A DNA stretch of 64,000 nt from positions 1-64,000 of the forward strand of contig JBBRZE010000005.1 of the NCBI GenBank assembly GCA_038236995.1, read 5' to 3'. Position 1 is the first letter of the stretch; each line of letters begins with the position of its first letter. Positions 46,977-54,680 of the stretch are shown here, piece by piece. The DNA comes from JAAFHB01 sp038236995 (GTDB lineage: Bacteria; Bacteroidota; Bacteroidia; Bacteroidales; Prolixibacteraceae). Made by a program: the position numbers and the translations under genes. The notes beneath the pieces are model-generated. The model saw only the letters and a program-made list of their open reading frames with translations. It was not told where the DNA came from and ran no database searches.

Positions 46977-49499
46977 ATGAAAACATTAATTTTCTTCATA
47001 GCATCATTGCTAATGGCTTCGTGTAGCATTAAGCCGGAGACCGATGGAAAGATCGTTGTTGACCTGGATCAAAAAGGAGCAGAAGTCTCCTCTTCGATGT
47101 ATGGGGTATTCTTTGAGGAGATTAACCATGCCGGTGAGGGTGGGCTCTATGCCGAACTTGTGCAAAACAGGGGCTTTGAGGAGAAGGAACATCCGGCAGG
47201 GTATACAACAGAGGGTGGTAAACTTCATCCGGGCACTGCCAAAAACCATCTCACAGGAGAGATAAGCACCGGCACTTTTAGATGGAATGAAGAAGAATTC
47301 CCCGGATGGTCCCTGGAGACAACAGGTGAAGATAAGGCTCAGATGAAATTGACGAAGAATAATTCTTTGCACACGGCTACTCCCAACTCTTTGCAAATCA
47401 ATATTCCCGAATCAGCAAAAGAGGTGTCATTGATCAATTACGGATTCTGGGGTATGGGTGTAAAGGGCGGTGAACATTACAATCTGCGCTTCTATTTGCG
47501 TACGCCGAATTATAAAGGTGGAGTTACAGCACGTCTGGTATCTTCAACTGGTAAAGTGCTTACTAATTCGCCCGTAAAGATCAGTAAAGACGCGGGTTGG
47601 AATGAATATAAGTTAACCTTGGTTCCTGATACTACAGATGCAAAAGCCAAATTAGCTTTATGTTTCGATAAAGGGGGAACAATTTGGGTGGATTATGTTT
47701 CCTTGTTTCCTGAAAAGACTTTCAGGAACCGTTCCAACGGTCTTCGTGAAGATGTGGCCTCATTTCTGGCCGATATGCGACCAGGATTTGTTCGTTGGCC
47801 TGGCGGTTGTGTCGTCGAGGGGATAACGCTCAGCAACCGTTTTGAATGGAAAAAAACACTTGGTGACCCAATGACCCGCACGGGAGAGTACGACACCTGG
47901 GGATACCGCAATACTTACGGGTTTGGTTATTTTGAGTTTCTGCAATTTTGCGAAGATATTGGCGCAGAAAGTATGTTTGTGTGCAATGTCGGAATTGGTT
48001 GCCAGGCGCGTGTCGGCGACGCCTGCGATGAGGGTGATGTGCAATTCTATATCAACGATGTGCTCGATGCGATCGAATATGCAATTGGAGATGAATCAAC
48101 TGTATGGGGAGCTAAACGCGTCGCTGCCGGACACCCAAAACCTTTTCCTCTGAAATATGTGGAAATTGGAAATGAAAACTCCGGAGCCGTCTATAATAAG
48201 CGTTTCGATATGTTCTTTAAGGCAATTAAAGCAAAATATCCGCAGCTTACGCTGATTTCTAATCATGGTCTGGGCAATAATGTGAAAAATATTGCAAAAA
48301 CAGATATGATCGATCCACACTGGTATGTAGCACCCGACTATTTTTTCAGGAACACCAATATTTTTGATAAGCAGCCGCGTGGAGAATTTAAGGTTTATGT
48401 TGGGGAATATGCTGTTAACCAAGGTGTAGAAAGTGGCAATATGCTGGCGGCACTTGGCGAAGCTGCCTTTATCACAGGTATGGAGCGCAACAGCGATCTG
48501 GTAACAATGGCGTCCTATGCGCCGCTTTTTGAGAACCGGAACGACCGGACATGGCCGGTAAACCTGATCTGGATCGATAATATGCAGGTCGTTGGACGTT
48601 CGTCTTATTATGTGCAAAAAATGATGACGGAGAATATGCCCACCTACAATTTAAAGACAGAGATAACTCCACGTCCGGTCAAACCAGTTAAGCTTGATGC
48701 AAACGGAGGTGTAGGAGTTGGAACGTGGAAGACGCAAGCAGAATACAAGGATTTTAAAATTACAAATACCGACAGTCCGATCGAAAAACCTTCCATAAAG
48801 GAATGGGCGGTCGTAAAAGATGGATGGGATATCTCGGATAGTCTTGCTGTTCAGAATTCCAACAACACGATGACAGGTTTGATTTTAGATAAGCCCCTTA
48901 ATGGATCCTACACTTTTGAGTTCAAAGCACGTAAGATAGGAGGAATGGAGGGTTTTTTAATCTACCTGGGAATGACCGAACAGAATAATAAGGGGTATCT
49001 CTTTAACATAGGTGGCTGGGGAAATACCCAGACTGCGATGCAAAGCGTTCAGAATGGAAATGGAGCAGGTATATTATCCGAGCCTATTTCTCAGGCTATT
49101 GAAACTAACAAGTGGTATGATATAAAGGTAGTCAGGACAGACAAAGAAGTAGAACTTTGGATTGACGGTAATCTAACGATCAAATATTCACCCAGAAGTA
49201 TCCTAAGTCAGTTTACCGTCGGCGGCTACAATGAGCGTTCGGGGGAGGTTATCATTAAGGTGGTAAATGCCGAAGAAACACCATGGCTTTCATCTATTAT
49301 TATTAACAACAGTGGTAAAGTATCTTCTATTGGCGATATCATTACCTTATCATCTAAATCGTTAAAAGAAGAGAATTCCTTTGAATCGCCTTTGAAAATT
49401 TCTCCAAAGACAACAAAATACAATAAATTCTCATCAGATTTTGCGTACGAATTTGCACCTTGCTCATTTACAATTTTAAGAATTAAGGTATCAAAGTAA
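46977..49499 (+). CDS. GH51 alpha-L-arabinofuranosidase lipoprotein with inserted beta-sandwich
   Basis: An 840-residue lipoprotein (lipobox MASC, Cys16). Residues about 24-245 hold the start of the GH51 fold (SSSMYGVFFEEINHAGEGGLY) interrupted by a carbohydrate-binding-like module at about 95-243. The barrel follows, with RWPGGCVVEG, acid/base Glu400 in YVEIGNENSG and nucleophile Glu477 in KVYVGEYAVNQG. Between the barrel and the end of the C-terminal beta domain lies an inserted laminin-G/DUF1080-like sandwich at about 625-765 (SYTFEFKARKIGGMEGFLIY and YDIKVVRTDKEVELWIDGN). Retaining arabinofuranosidases of this family release terminal arabinofuranose. It follows GH172 by 22 bases. Confidence 0.92.
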   Translation: MKTLIFFIASLLMASCSIKPETDGKIVVDLDQKGAEVSSSMYGVFFEEINHAGEGGLYAELVQNRGFEEKEHPAGYTTEGGKLHPGTAKNHLTGEISTGTFRWNEEEFPGWSLETTGEDKAQMKLTKNNSLHTATPNSLQINIPESAKEVSLINYGFWGMGVKGGEHYNLRFYLRTPNYKGGVTARLVSSTGKVLTNSPVKISKDAGWNEYKLTLVPDTTDAKAKLALCFDKGGTIWVDYVSLFPEKTFRNRSNGLREDVASFLADMRPGFVRWPGGCVVEGITLSNRFEWKKTLGDPMTRTGEYDTWGYRNTYGFGYFEFLQFCEDIGAESMFVCNVGIGCQARVGDACDEGDVQFYINDVLDAIEYAIGDESTVWGAKRVAAGHPKPFPLKYVEIGNENSGAVYNKRFDMFFKAIKAKYPQLTLISNHGLGNNVKNIAKTDMIDPHWYVAPDYFFRNTNIFDKQPRGEFKVYVGEYAVNQGVESGNMLAALGEAAFITGMERNSDLVTMASYAPLFENRNDRTWPVNLIWIDNMQVVGRSSYYVQKMMTENMPTYNLKTEITPRPVKPVKLDANGGVGVGTWKTQAEYKDFKITNTDSPIEKPSIKEWAVVKDGWDISDSLAVQNSNNTMTGLILDKPLNGSYTFEFKARKIGGMEGFLIYLGMTEQNNKGYLFNIGGWGNTQTAMQSVQNGNGAGILSEPISQAIETNKWYDIKVVRTDKEVELWIDGNLTIKYSPRSILSQFTVGGYNERSGEVIIKVVNAEETPWLSSIIINNSGKVSSIGDIITLSSKSLKEENSFESPLKISPKTTKYNKFSSDFAYEFAPCSFTILRIKVSK

Positions 49500-49548
49500 T
49501 ATTAACGACTCACATAAAATCAGCATTTTTAATAAAAACTATTTTCGA

Positions 49549-49992
49549 ATGAAGACAATTTTTCAATTACTATTTCTTTTACTCTCTGTCTGTTGTACAA
49601 TAGACAGCGTCGCTCAAAATCAATCGCTGGTAGAATATGTCAATCCGCTGGTGGGAACAGATTCCGATTATGCTTTATCAAACGGAAACACCTACCCTGC
49701 AATTGCCCTGCCATGGGGAATGAATTTCTGGACACCACAGACCAATAAAAACGGAAACGGCTGGGGTTATATGTATGACGACGTAAAAATCAGGGGTTTC
49801 AAACAGACGCACCAACCAAGTCCCTGGATCGGCGATTATGCCGCTGAAAATACTTTTGTTGAGAAAGAATACATCGGGTCACTTTTCATCAAAGAGGGAA
49901 CCAATACAATTACGCTGACGCTTAAAGACAAGCCCCAGAAATCAGGAAAAAACATGTTAATGGTTCACAGGATTTACCTTGAAAAAAAATAA
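49549..49992 (+). pseudogene. chimeric remnant: GH92 N-terminus joined to GH172 C-terminus
   Basis: An intact 147-codon reading frame. Residues 1 to about 102 are a signal peptide plus the start of a GH92 of the divergent subtype (YVNPLVGTDSDYALSNGNTYP and GFKQTHQPSPWIGDYA, matching the 41187 gene's pattern). Residues about 103-147 match the last 45 residues of the upstream GH172 almost exactly (VEKEYIGSLFIKEGTNTITL and KPQKSGKNMLMVHRIYLEK). The nucleotides also match closely to 46805-46945. This fits an in-frame deletion that fused a lost GH92 gene to a lost GH172 paralogue; the shared ttatgcc near 49838 may be the junction. It lacks every catalytic domain and is probably non-functional as a glycosidase. 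Confidence 0.85.
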
Positions 49993-50107
49993 GCGACTGC
50001 GTTAAGATTATCCATATTAAATAGGTAGGTTGCTTGTCGCCAAACTGAATATCCTTGAAATTAATCCCATACAGACCAGATAAAAGTTGGTTTTGCCGGA
50101 CTTCAAT

Positions 50108-50142
50108 AGAGCCCCTTTCACTTTTGGAAGGGGCTCTTTTTA
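50108..50142 (+). terminator. rho-independent terminator ending the PUL
   Basis: The perfect 10-bp stem agagcccctt (50108-50117)/aaggggctct (50128-50137) has a 10-base loop and is followed by a short T-run. It is the strongest terminator in the window and closes the plus-strand PUL transcript after the chimeric gene. Confidence 0.85.
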
Positions 50143-50152
50143 ATCGGAATAC

Positions 50153-50400
50153 TGATTTGGCTATCCAGACTTCTTGGGAAGCCAAACAAGAATTGATTTG
50201 GTTATCCGCACTTTTCGGGAAGCCAAACAAGATCTGATTTGGTCGTCCAGACTTTTCAGGAAGCCAAATAAGAATTGATTTGGTCATCCAGACTTTTCGG
50301 GAAGTCATACAAGATCTGATTTGGTTATCCGAATATTTTGGGTAGTCAAATAAAATCTGATTTGGGAACCTAAAATTCTTCGTTTTCGCTAAACAAAATC
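50153..50400. repeat. tandem array of 41-bp hairpin-forming repeats
   Basis: Five contiguous 41-bp units start at 50153, 50194, 50235, 50276 and 50317, with a degenerate sixth from 50358. Each begins tgatttgg. Units 1, 2 and 5 can form a stem of about 11 positions between tttggytatcc and a right arm such as gggaagccaaa. Units 1 and 2 carry one A-A mismatch that becomes A-T in unit 5, where a G-C pair also becomes G-U. Units 3 and 4 have weaker stems. The period is not a multiple of three and there are no spacers, so it is neither coding nor CRISPR. It lies between the PUL terminator and the next promoter. Confidence 0.85.
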
Positions 50401-50452
50401 TCATTTAGATCGGTTACTAATGATAGCTTTAGCGTTGGTACTTTAAAATTTA

Positions 50453-50460
50453 TAACTTTG
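50453..50460 (+). promoter_or_regulatory. promoter -7 element for the sugar isomerase-like gene
   Basis: TAACTTTG matches TAnnTTTG exactly, with a TTGG at 50435-50438 suitably placed as the -33 region. Transcription would begin near 50467, about 48 bases before the ATG at 50515. Confidence 0.55.
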
Positions 50461-50514
50461 ACTTCCCACTGTACTAAAGCATTTCATAAATACATCATTT
50501 AAAAAATTGAATCT

Positions 50515-51510
50515 ATGGAAAACAGGTTGTCCCGCCGTAAGTTTCTAAATACAGCTGCTGCCGCGGCTGCATTAGCTGCAATTCCATTTAATTACGGTTT
50601 TACGAGTATTTCTGCAGCTGCAAAAGATGTAAAACCCAATTCTAAATTCGGGGGTGTTCAGATTGGTGCAATTACTTATAGCTGGCGCAGTATGCCGTCT
50701 ACTCCCAAAGACATTATCAGTTATTGTCTGCAGGCTGGGATAAGTGATCTGGAATTAATGGGTAATATTCCTGAAGATTATCTTGGATTACCGCAGGGTC
50801 CTGCCCGTCCTCCGCGTGATGTTGTTCAAAGTAAGGAGCAAAAAGAAAAGTATGAAAAGGAACTGGCTGATGCCACCGAAGCTCAGCGAAAATGGAGAAT
50901 TTCTCTTCCGATGCAAAAGTACACAGATCTCCGAAAGTTATTTAATGATGCGGGTATCAATATCCATATTGTGAAATTCTCGCCTGCAAACTGGACCGAC
51001 GAAGAGATTGATTACGCGTTTAATGCAGCAAAAGCGATGGGCGCGAAGGGTGTTACCAACGAAATAGGCGATGAGGCCTGCAAACGTCTTGGGCCATTTG
51101 CCGAAAAACATAAAATGTACGCTATTTTCCATCAGCACATGCAACCTGCAGAACCAGGATGGAACTTTGACAAATTTCTTGCATATTCACCAAATAACAT
51201 GTTGAATTTTGATGCAGGTCACTATTTCGGCAGTACCGGATTACCTCCCGGTGACTTGATAAAAAGGCTTCACAACCGGATTGTCAGCATTCATTTGAAA
51301 GACAAAACCGGGCCAAAATCAACACCTCCAAATACCAACCAGGTATGGGGCAAAGGCGAAATGCCAATTTCCGATGTACTTTTATTGTTGAAAAAGGAAA
51401 AATGGCCCATTTACGTAGATGTCGAACTTGAATACGATGTTCCTGCTGATTCTGATGCTGCAAAGGAAGTGGCAAAGTGTGTTCAATTCGCTAAAAAAAT
51501 ATTGAGCTGA
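50515..51510 (+). CDS. Tat-exported sugar phosphate isomerase/epimerase-like TIM-barrel protein
   Basis: A 331-residue protein with a twin-arginine signal (LSRRKFLNTAAAAAALAA) and a xylose-isomerase-like TIM barrel. The family motifs are GAITYSWRS, AGISDLELMG, AMGAKGVTNEIG, YAIFHQHMQP, NMLNFDAGHYFGSTG, VSIHLKDKTG, WGKGEM and YVDVELEY. The His, Asp and Glu in these are likely divalent-metal ligands. Export by Tat suggests it folds with metal in the cytoplasm before export. Family members include epimerases and 3-keto-sugar enzymes, so the substrate is unknown. Its own promoter and a strong downstream stem make it a single-gene unit. Confidence 0.88.
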   Translation: MENRLSRRKFLNTAAAAAALAAIPFNYGFTSISAAAKDVKPNSKFGGVQIGAITYSWRSMPSTPKDIISYCLQAGISDLELMGNIPEDYLGLPQGPARPPRDVVQSKEQKEKYEKELADATEAQRKWRISLPMQKYTDLRKLFNDAGINIHIVKFSPANWTDEEIDYAFNAAKAMGAKGVTNEIGDEACKRLGPFAEKHKMYAIFHQHMQPAEPGWNFDKFLAYSPNNMLNFDAGHYFGSTGLPPGDLIKRLHNRIVSIHLKDKTGPKSTPPNTNQVWGKGEMPISDVLLLLKKEKWPIYVDVELEYDVPADSDAAKEVAKCVQFAKKILS

Positions 51511-51573
51511 TGCCTAATTTTTGTTTTGCACATCGGATTCATCCGCTGTGGGAAAACCCCAAATAATATCTTT

Positions 51574-51612
51574 AACATAGCCTCTTCTTTCGCAAGCAGA
51601 GGCTATGTTATT
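51574..51612 (+). terminator. terminator after the isomerase-like gene
   Basis: A perfect 12-bp stem, aacatagcctct (51574-51585) with agaggctatgtt (51598-51609), has a 12-base loop, followed by attttc. It ends the preceding single-gene transcript. Confidence 0.75.
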
Positions 51613-51688
51613 TTCTGACGTTTAAATAAAATTCGCTAAAGAAAGGGATTATAATATTTTTGAAATGCGTTACTTCCGCCAAAGTCGC

Positions 51689-51696
51689 TATTTTTG
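51689..51696 (+). promoter_or_regulatory. candidate -7 element for the esterase-GH29 pair
   Basis: TATTTTTG matches TAnnTTTG exactly, about 83 bases before the esterase ATG. TTTG at 51658-51661 is a little far away to be an ideal -33 element. Confidence 0.4.
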
Positions 51697-51778
51697 TTCA
51701 TCAAATAGAACTTTCCAAAATCAGGCTTTACTGTTTTTTTACCTGACACAATTTTACGAACCAATAAATTAGAACGCG

Positions 51779-52480
51779 ATGAGAAAATTGATCATGATCA
51801 CTTTGCTAAGCCTTTGGTTGATTATTCCTTCAATGGGGCAGTCTGCACAGCAGAAAATGAAAACCACGATCCAGGCGGAAATCAACTACCTGATGTTTCT
51901 ACCTAAAGACTATGTGAAGTCAGGCAAACCTTCGCCTATGATTGTCTTTTTGCACGGGTCGGGCGAGCGTGGTACCGATCTTGAAAAAGTAAAAGCCTGG
52001 GGTCCACCGGCCATTGTTGAAAAAAATCCTGATTTCCCGTTTATTGTCGTTTCACCGCAATGTCCTCAAGGGCAGTGGTGGAATACATACCTGCTTAAAG
52101 GTATGATCGACGATGTTCTGGCAAATTATAATGTTGATAAGAGTAGGGTGTACCTCACCGGATTGAGCATGGGTGGATTCGGAGCATGGGAATTGGCGAT
52201 GACATTTCCCGGTTATTTCGCAGCAATTGCACCCATTTGCGGTGGAGGAAATCCGCTGCTTGTATCAAAATTGAAAAATACGCCGGTTTGGGTGTTTCAT
52301 GGAAAGAAGGATGAATCCGTTCCTGAACAACAATCTGCGATGATGGTTGAGGCATTGAAAAAGATTGGCGCCGATGTGGAATACACTGTTTTGCCCGAAG
52401 GTGGTCATTCTGACGCATGGATATATGCTTACGACAAGGCCGGTTTATTCGACTGGTTTTTAAAACATCAGAAGAAGTAA
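51779..52480 (+). CDS. secreted alpha/beta-hydrolase, probable carbohydrate esterase or carboxylesterase
   Basis: A 233-residue protein with a signal peptide ending near SMGQSAQQ. It has a complete alpha/beta-hydrolase core: oxyanion motif FLHGSGERGTD, nucleophile serine in LTGLSMGGFGAWE, acid Asp in HGKKDESVPEQQ and catalytic His in PEGGHSDAW. The family resembles phospholipase/carboxylesterase and dienelactone-hydrolase-like proteins common in PULs. It may remove acyl groups from glycans. It is followed after 21 bases by the GH29 ATG and is likely co-transcribed with it. Confidence 0.88.
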   Translation: MRKLIMITLLSLWLIIPSMGQSAQQKMKTTIQAEINYLMFLPKDYVKSGKPSPMIVFLHGSGERGTDLEKVKAWGPPAIVEKNPDFPFIVVSPQCPQGQWWNTYLLKGMIDDVLANYNVDKSRVYLTGLSMGGFGAWELAMTFPGYFAAIAPICGGGNPLLVSKLKNTPVWVFHGKKDESVPEQQSAMMVEALKKIGADVEYTVLPEGGHSDAWIYAYDKAGLFDWFLKHQKK

Positions 52481-52501
52481 AAACTAAATTAATTGATTGA
52501 G

Positions 52502-53875
52502 ATGAAAAAAATGCTGGTAACGTGCTCTCTCGTTCTTTGGGGCGCACTTAATTTTTTAAACGGACAGGAAGCTCCCACGAAGGAGTATAAATCCAACTAT
52601 GAACAGGTGATGGCACGAACGGAGTGGTGGCGCCAGTCGCGGTTTGGCATGTTTATCCATTTTGGCGCATATGCCGTTCCGGCGCGTGGGGAATGGGTAA
52701 AATCGAATGAAAAGTTGACGACAGAACAATATCAGAAATACATTGATACATTTAATCCGGTTGACTTTGATGCGAAAACATGGGCCAAAACTGCCAAAGC
52801 GGCTGGTATGAAATACGCCGTGCTTACGGCCAAACATCACGACGGCTATTGTAACTTCGACAGTAAATTGACAGATTATAAGCTAAGTACCCGGTTTGGT
52901 GGTCGCGACCTGGTTCGTGAATTCCTTGAAGCTTTTCGTGCCGAAGGGATAAAAGTCGGTCTTTACTATTCGATCATCGACTGGCACCATCCCGACTATC
53001 CGAATGTGGGTAATCATCCGCAACGCGACGATAAGGAATATGCGAAACGGACTTTCAACTGGGATAATTACCTCAAATACATGCACGGTCAGGTTGAGGA
53101 ACTTGTGAAGAACTACGGTAAGCTCGACATCATGTGGTTTGACTATTCGTTTGACGAATACAGCGGAGAGAAGTGGAAAGCCAAAGAACTCGTCGCAATG
53201 GTGCGCAAATATCAGCCTGAAATTATTATAGATAACCGGCTTTCTACGCACGAAGGGTCTTCTTCCAAACAAAGGATGGTGAGTACTTTAGGCGATTTTG
53301 AAACACCGGAGCAAGGCATTCCCGATGTGCCGCTCATTGATAAATTCAATAACCCGATTCCATGGGAAACCTGTCTGACCCTTAACGGTGTTTGGGGTTA
53401 CAATGAATTTGACCATAACTGGAAATCGCCGGAACTGATCGTTCATAGCCTTGTTAACTGCGTGAGCAAAAACGGCAATCTGCTGCTGAATGTCGGACCG
53501 GATGCGCGCGGTAATATCCCTGCCGAATGTGTCGAAATCCTTACCGAAGTTGGTAAATGGCTGGACAAGAATGGCGAAAGTATTTATGGAGCTGGATCAT
53601 CTAACCTCGCCAAACCCGATTGGGGACGGTATACGCAAAAAGGGAATACAATTTATGCCCATTGGATGTACCCAAATCTTGGACAGTTGAATGCCAAAGG
53701 TATCAGCGGAGAGACTGTGAAAAATGTAACGCTGCTAAAGTCGGGAGCTGAATTGCCCTATCAGAAAACATGGTGGGGAAATACTGAAACCGGTAACCTT
53801 TTCATAACCGCAAGCAGTACAACAGATAAACCGGCAAAGTATGATGCCGTTGTGAAAATTGAGTTGAAAAAATAA
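52502..53875 (+). CDS. GH29 alpha-L-fucosidase
   Basis: A 457-residue exported retaining fucosidase. The start is placed at the ATG at 52502 (MKKMLVTCSL), which yields a normal signal peptide ending near FLNGQ; an in-frame TTG three codons upstream is less likely. Family motifs are FGMFIHFGAYAVPARGEW, YAVLTAKHHDGYCNFDS and VGLYYSIIDWHHPDY. The nucleophile Asp is in KLDIMWFDYSFDEY. NGNLLLNVGPDARGNIP follows, and then a C-terminal beta domain. It would remove terminal alpha-fucose in the periplasm. Together with GH92 it fits processing of a fucosylated, mannose-containing glycan, though that is inference. Confidence 0.94.
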   Translation: MKKMLVTCSLVLWGALNFLNGQEAPTKEYKSNYEQVMARTEWWRQSRFGMFIHFGAYAVPARGEWVKSNEKLTTEQYQKYIDTFNPVDFDAKTWAKTAKAAGMKYAVLTAKHHDGYCNFDSKLTDYKLSTRFGGRDLVREFLEAFRAEGIKVGLYYSIIDWHHPDYPNVGNHPQRDDKEYAKRTFNWDNYLKYMHGQVEELVKNYGKLDIMWFDYSFDEYSGEKWKAKELVAMVRKYQPEIIIDNRLSTHEGSSSKQRMVSTLGDFETPEQGIPDVPLIDKFNNPIPWETCLTLNGVWGYNEFDHNWKSPELIVHSLVNCVSKNGNLLLNVGPDARGNIPAECVEILTEVGKWLDKNGESIYGAGSSNLAKPDWGRYTQKGNTIYAHWMYPNLGQLNAKGISGETVKNVTLLKSGAELPYQKTWWGNTETGNLFITASSTTDKPAKYDAVVKIELKK

Positions 53876-53902
53876 GAGCAAGCGTTTGACCCAAAAATAA
53901 AT

Positions 53903-53998
53903 CAACCACAAAGGACACTAAGAATTCACACAAAGCTCACAAATATAATACTATAACGTTGTGTGCTTTGTGAATTTCCATAGCGCCCTTTGTGGTTA
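53903..53998. terminator. long imperfect inverted repeat between convergent genes
   Basis: The left arm begins aaccacaaagg (53904-53914) and continues gaattcacacaaagctcaca. The right arm ends gccctttgtggtt (near 53985-53997), preceded by tgctttgtgaattt. The arms pair imperfectly over about 38 bases around a short AT-rich centre. It lies between GH29 and the convergent DUF1080 gene. Composition and position resemble the element at 3021-3145. Confidence 0.5.
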
Positions 53999-54064
53999 AA
54001 ATGACTTTTATCAAAGACCTCTTTATCATATTTTAAAGAGCTATCTAAACTTCACCTACCCAGT

Positions 54065-54670
54065 TTATTTTGTCTGGTCGAGGTTGCGGTAAACCAACGC
54101 TTTGGCCTCTATTTTCATTCCCGGATTATGACCCTGAATTGCAAAATGACCGGTCTTGTATTCGTTGTCGTCATAAGTCATCACAGGCTTATCGTTGATC
54201 CAGAATTCAATATGGTTGCCGACCGCTTTAATCCGGTATTCGAACCATTCGCCATCTTTGGTTAGCAGTTCGCTGGCTTTACCTGTTGGTGTGCCGGGTT
54301 TCCATAACCAGCCTGTGTAGGCATCCTGATTATTACAGATCTGCGCTTCATAACCGCGTGGAAAACCATCGGGATTGTCAGCAGGCTGATTGGCACGAAA
54401 ATAGAATCCACTGTTACTTTTGTCACCCGAAATCCGGAACATTCCTTTCGCCTCAAAATCGGTACAGGTTGCATCGGTATAAATATGCCCCATTCCACCT
54501 TCACCAACCAGGACGCCATCCTGAACAGTCCATGTTGCCTTTCCCCGGACGAACCATCCTTTCAGATCTTTCCCGTTAAAAAGGGAAATCCACTTTGACT
54601 TGGCTTCCGTCATTTCAGTCAGGCCAATCATCAATACAATTAGTAATAAGATAATTTTTTTCATGATCAA
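54065..54670 (-). CDS. DUF1080 (3-keto-disaccharide hydrolase-type) secreted protein
   Basis: A 201-residue exported protein with a signal peptide of about 22 residues. It has a single DUF1080 concanavalin-like beta-sandwich: WISLFNGKDLKGWFVRGKAT at the start, GEGGMGHIYTDATCTDFEAK, NSGFYFRANQP, GYEAQICNN, YRIKAVGNHIEFWINDKPV and GHFAIQGHNPGMKIEAKAL. Some family members cleave 3-keto-glycosides, while others may only bind sugars. It is the last gene of the minus-strand operon, 10 bases after the symporter gene. Confidence 0.88.
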   Translation of the reverse strand: MIMKKIILLLIVLMIGLTEMTEAKSKWISLFNGKDLKGWFVRGKATWTVQDGVLVGEGGMGHIYTDATCTDFEAKGMFRISGDKSNSGFYFRANQPADNPDGFPRGYEAQICNNQDAYTGWLWKPGTPTGKASELLTKDGEWFEYRIKAVGNHIEFWINDKPVMTYDDNEYKTGHFAIQGHNPGMKIEAKALVYRNLDQTK

Positions 54671-54680
54671 ATTTGTTTGT

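Noticed and set aside
50153..50400. CRISPR array
   Set aside because: Units are directly contiguous with no unique spacers, and no cas genes are present.
49922..50404. Minus-strand open frame across the 41-bp repeats giving a repetitive peptide
   Set aside because: Its internal repetition follows from three 41-bp units equalling 41 codons. It runs against both neighbours, covers the terminator and has no recognisable domain.
52493..52501. TTG start for GH29
   Set aside because: The ATG three codons later gives a standard signal peptide and a better gap after the esterase gene.
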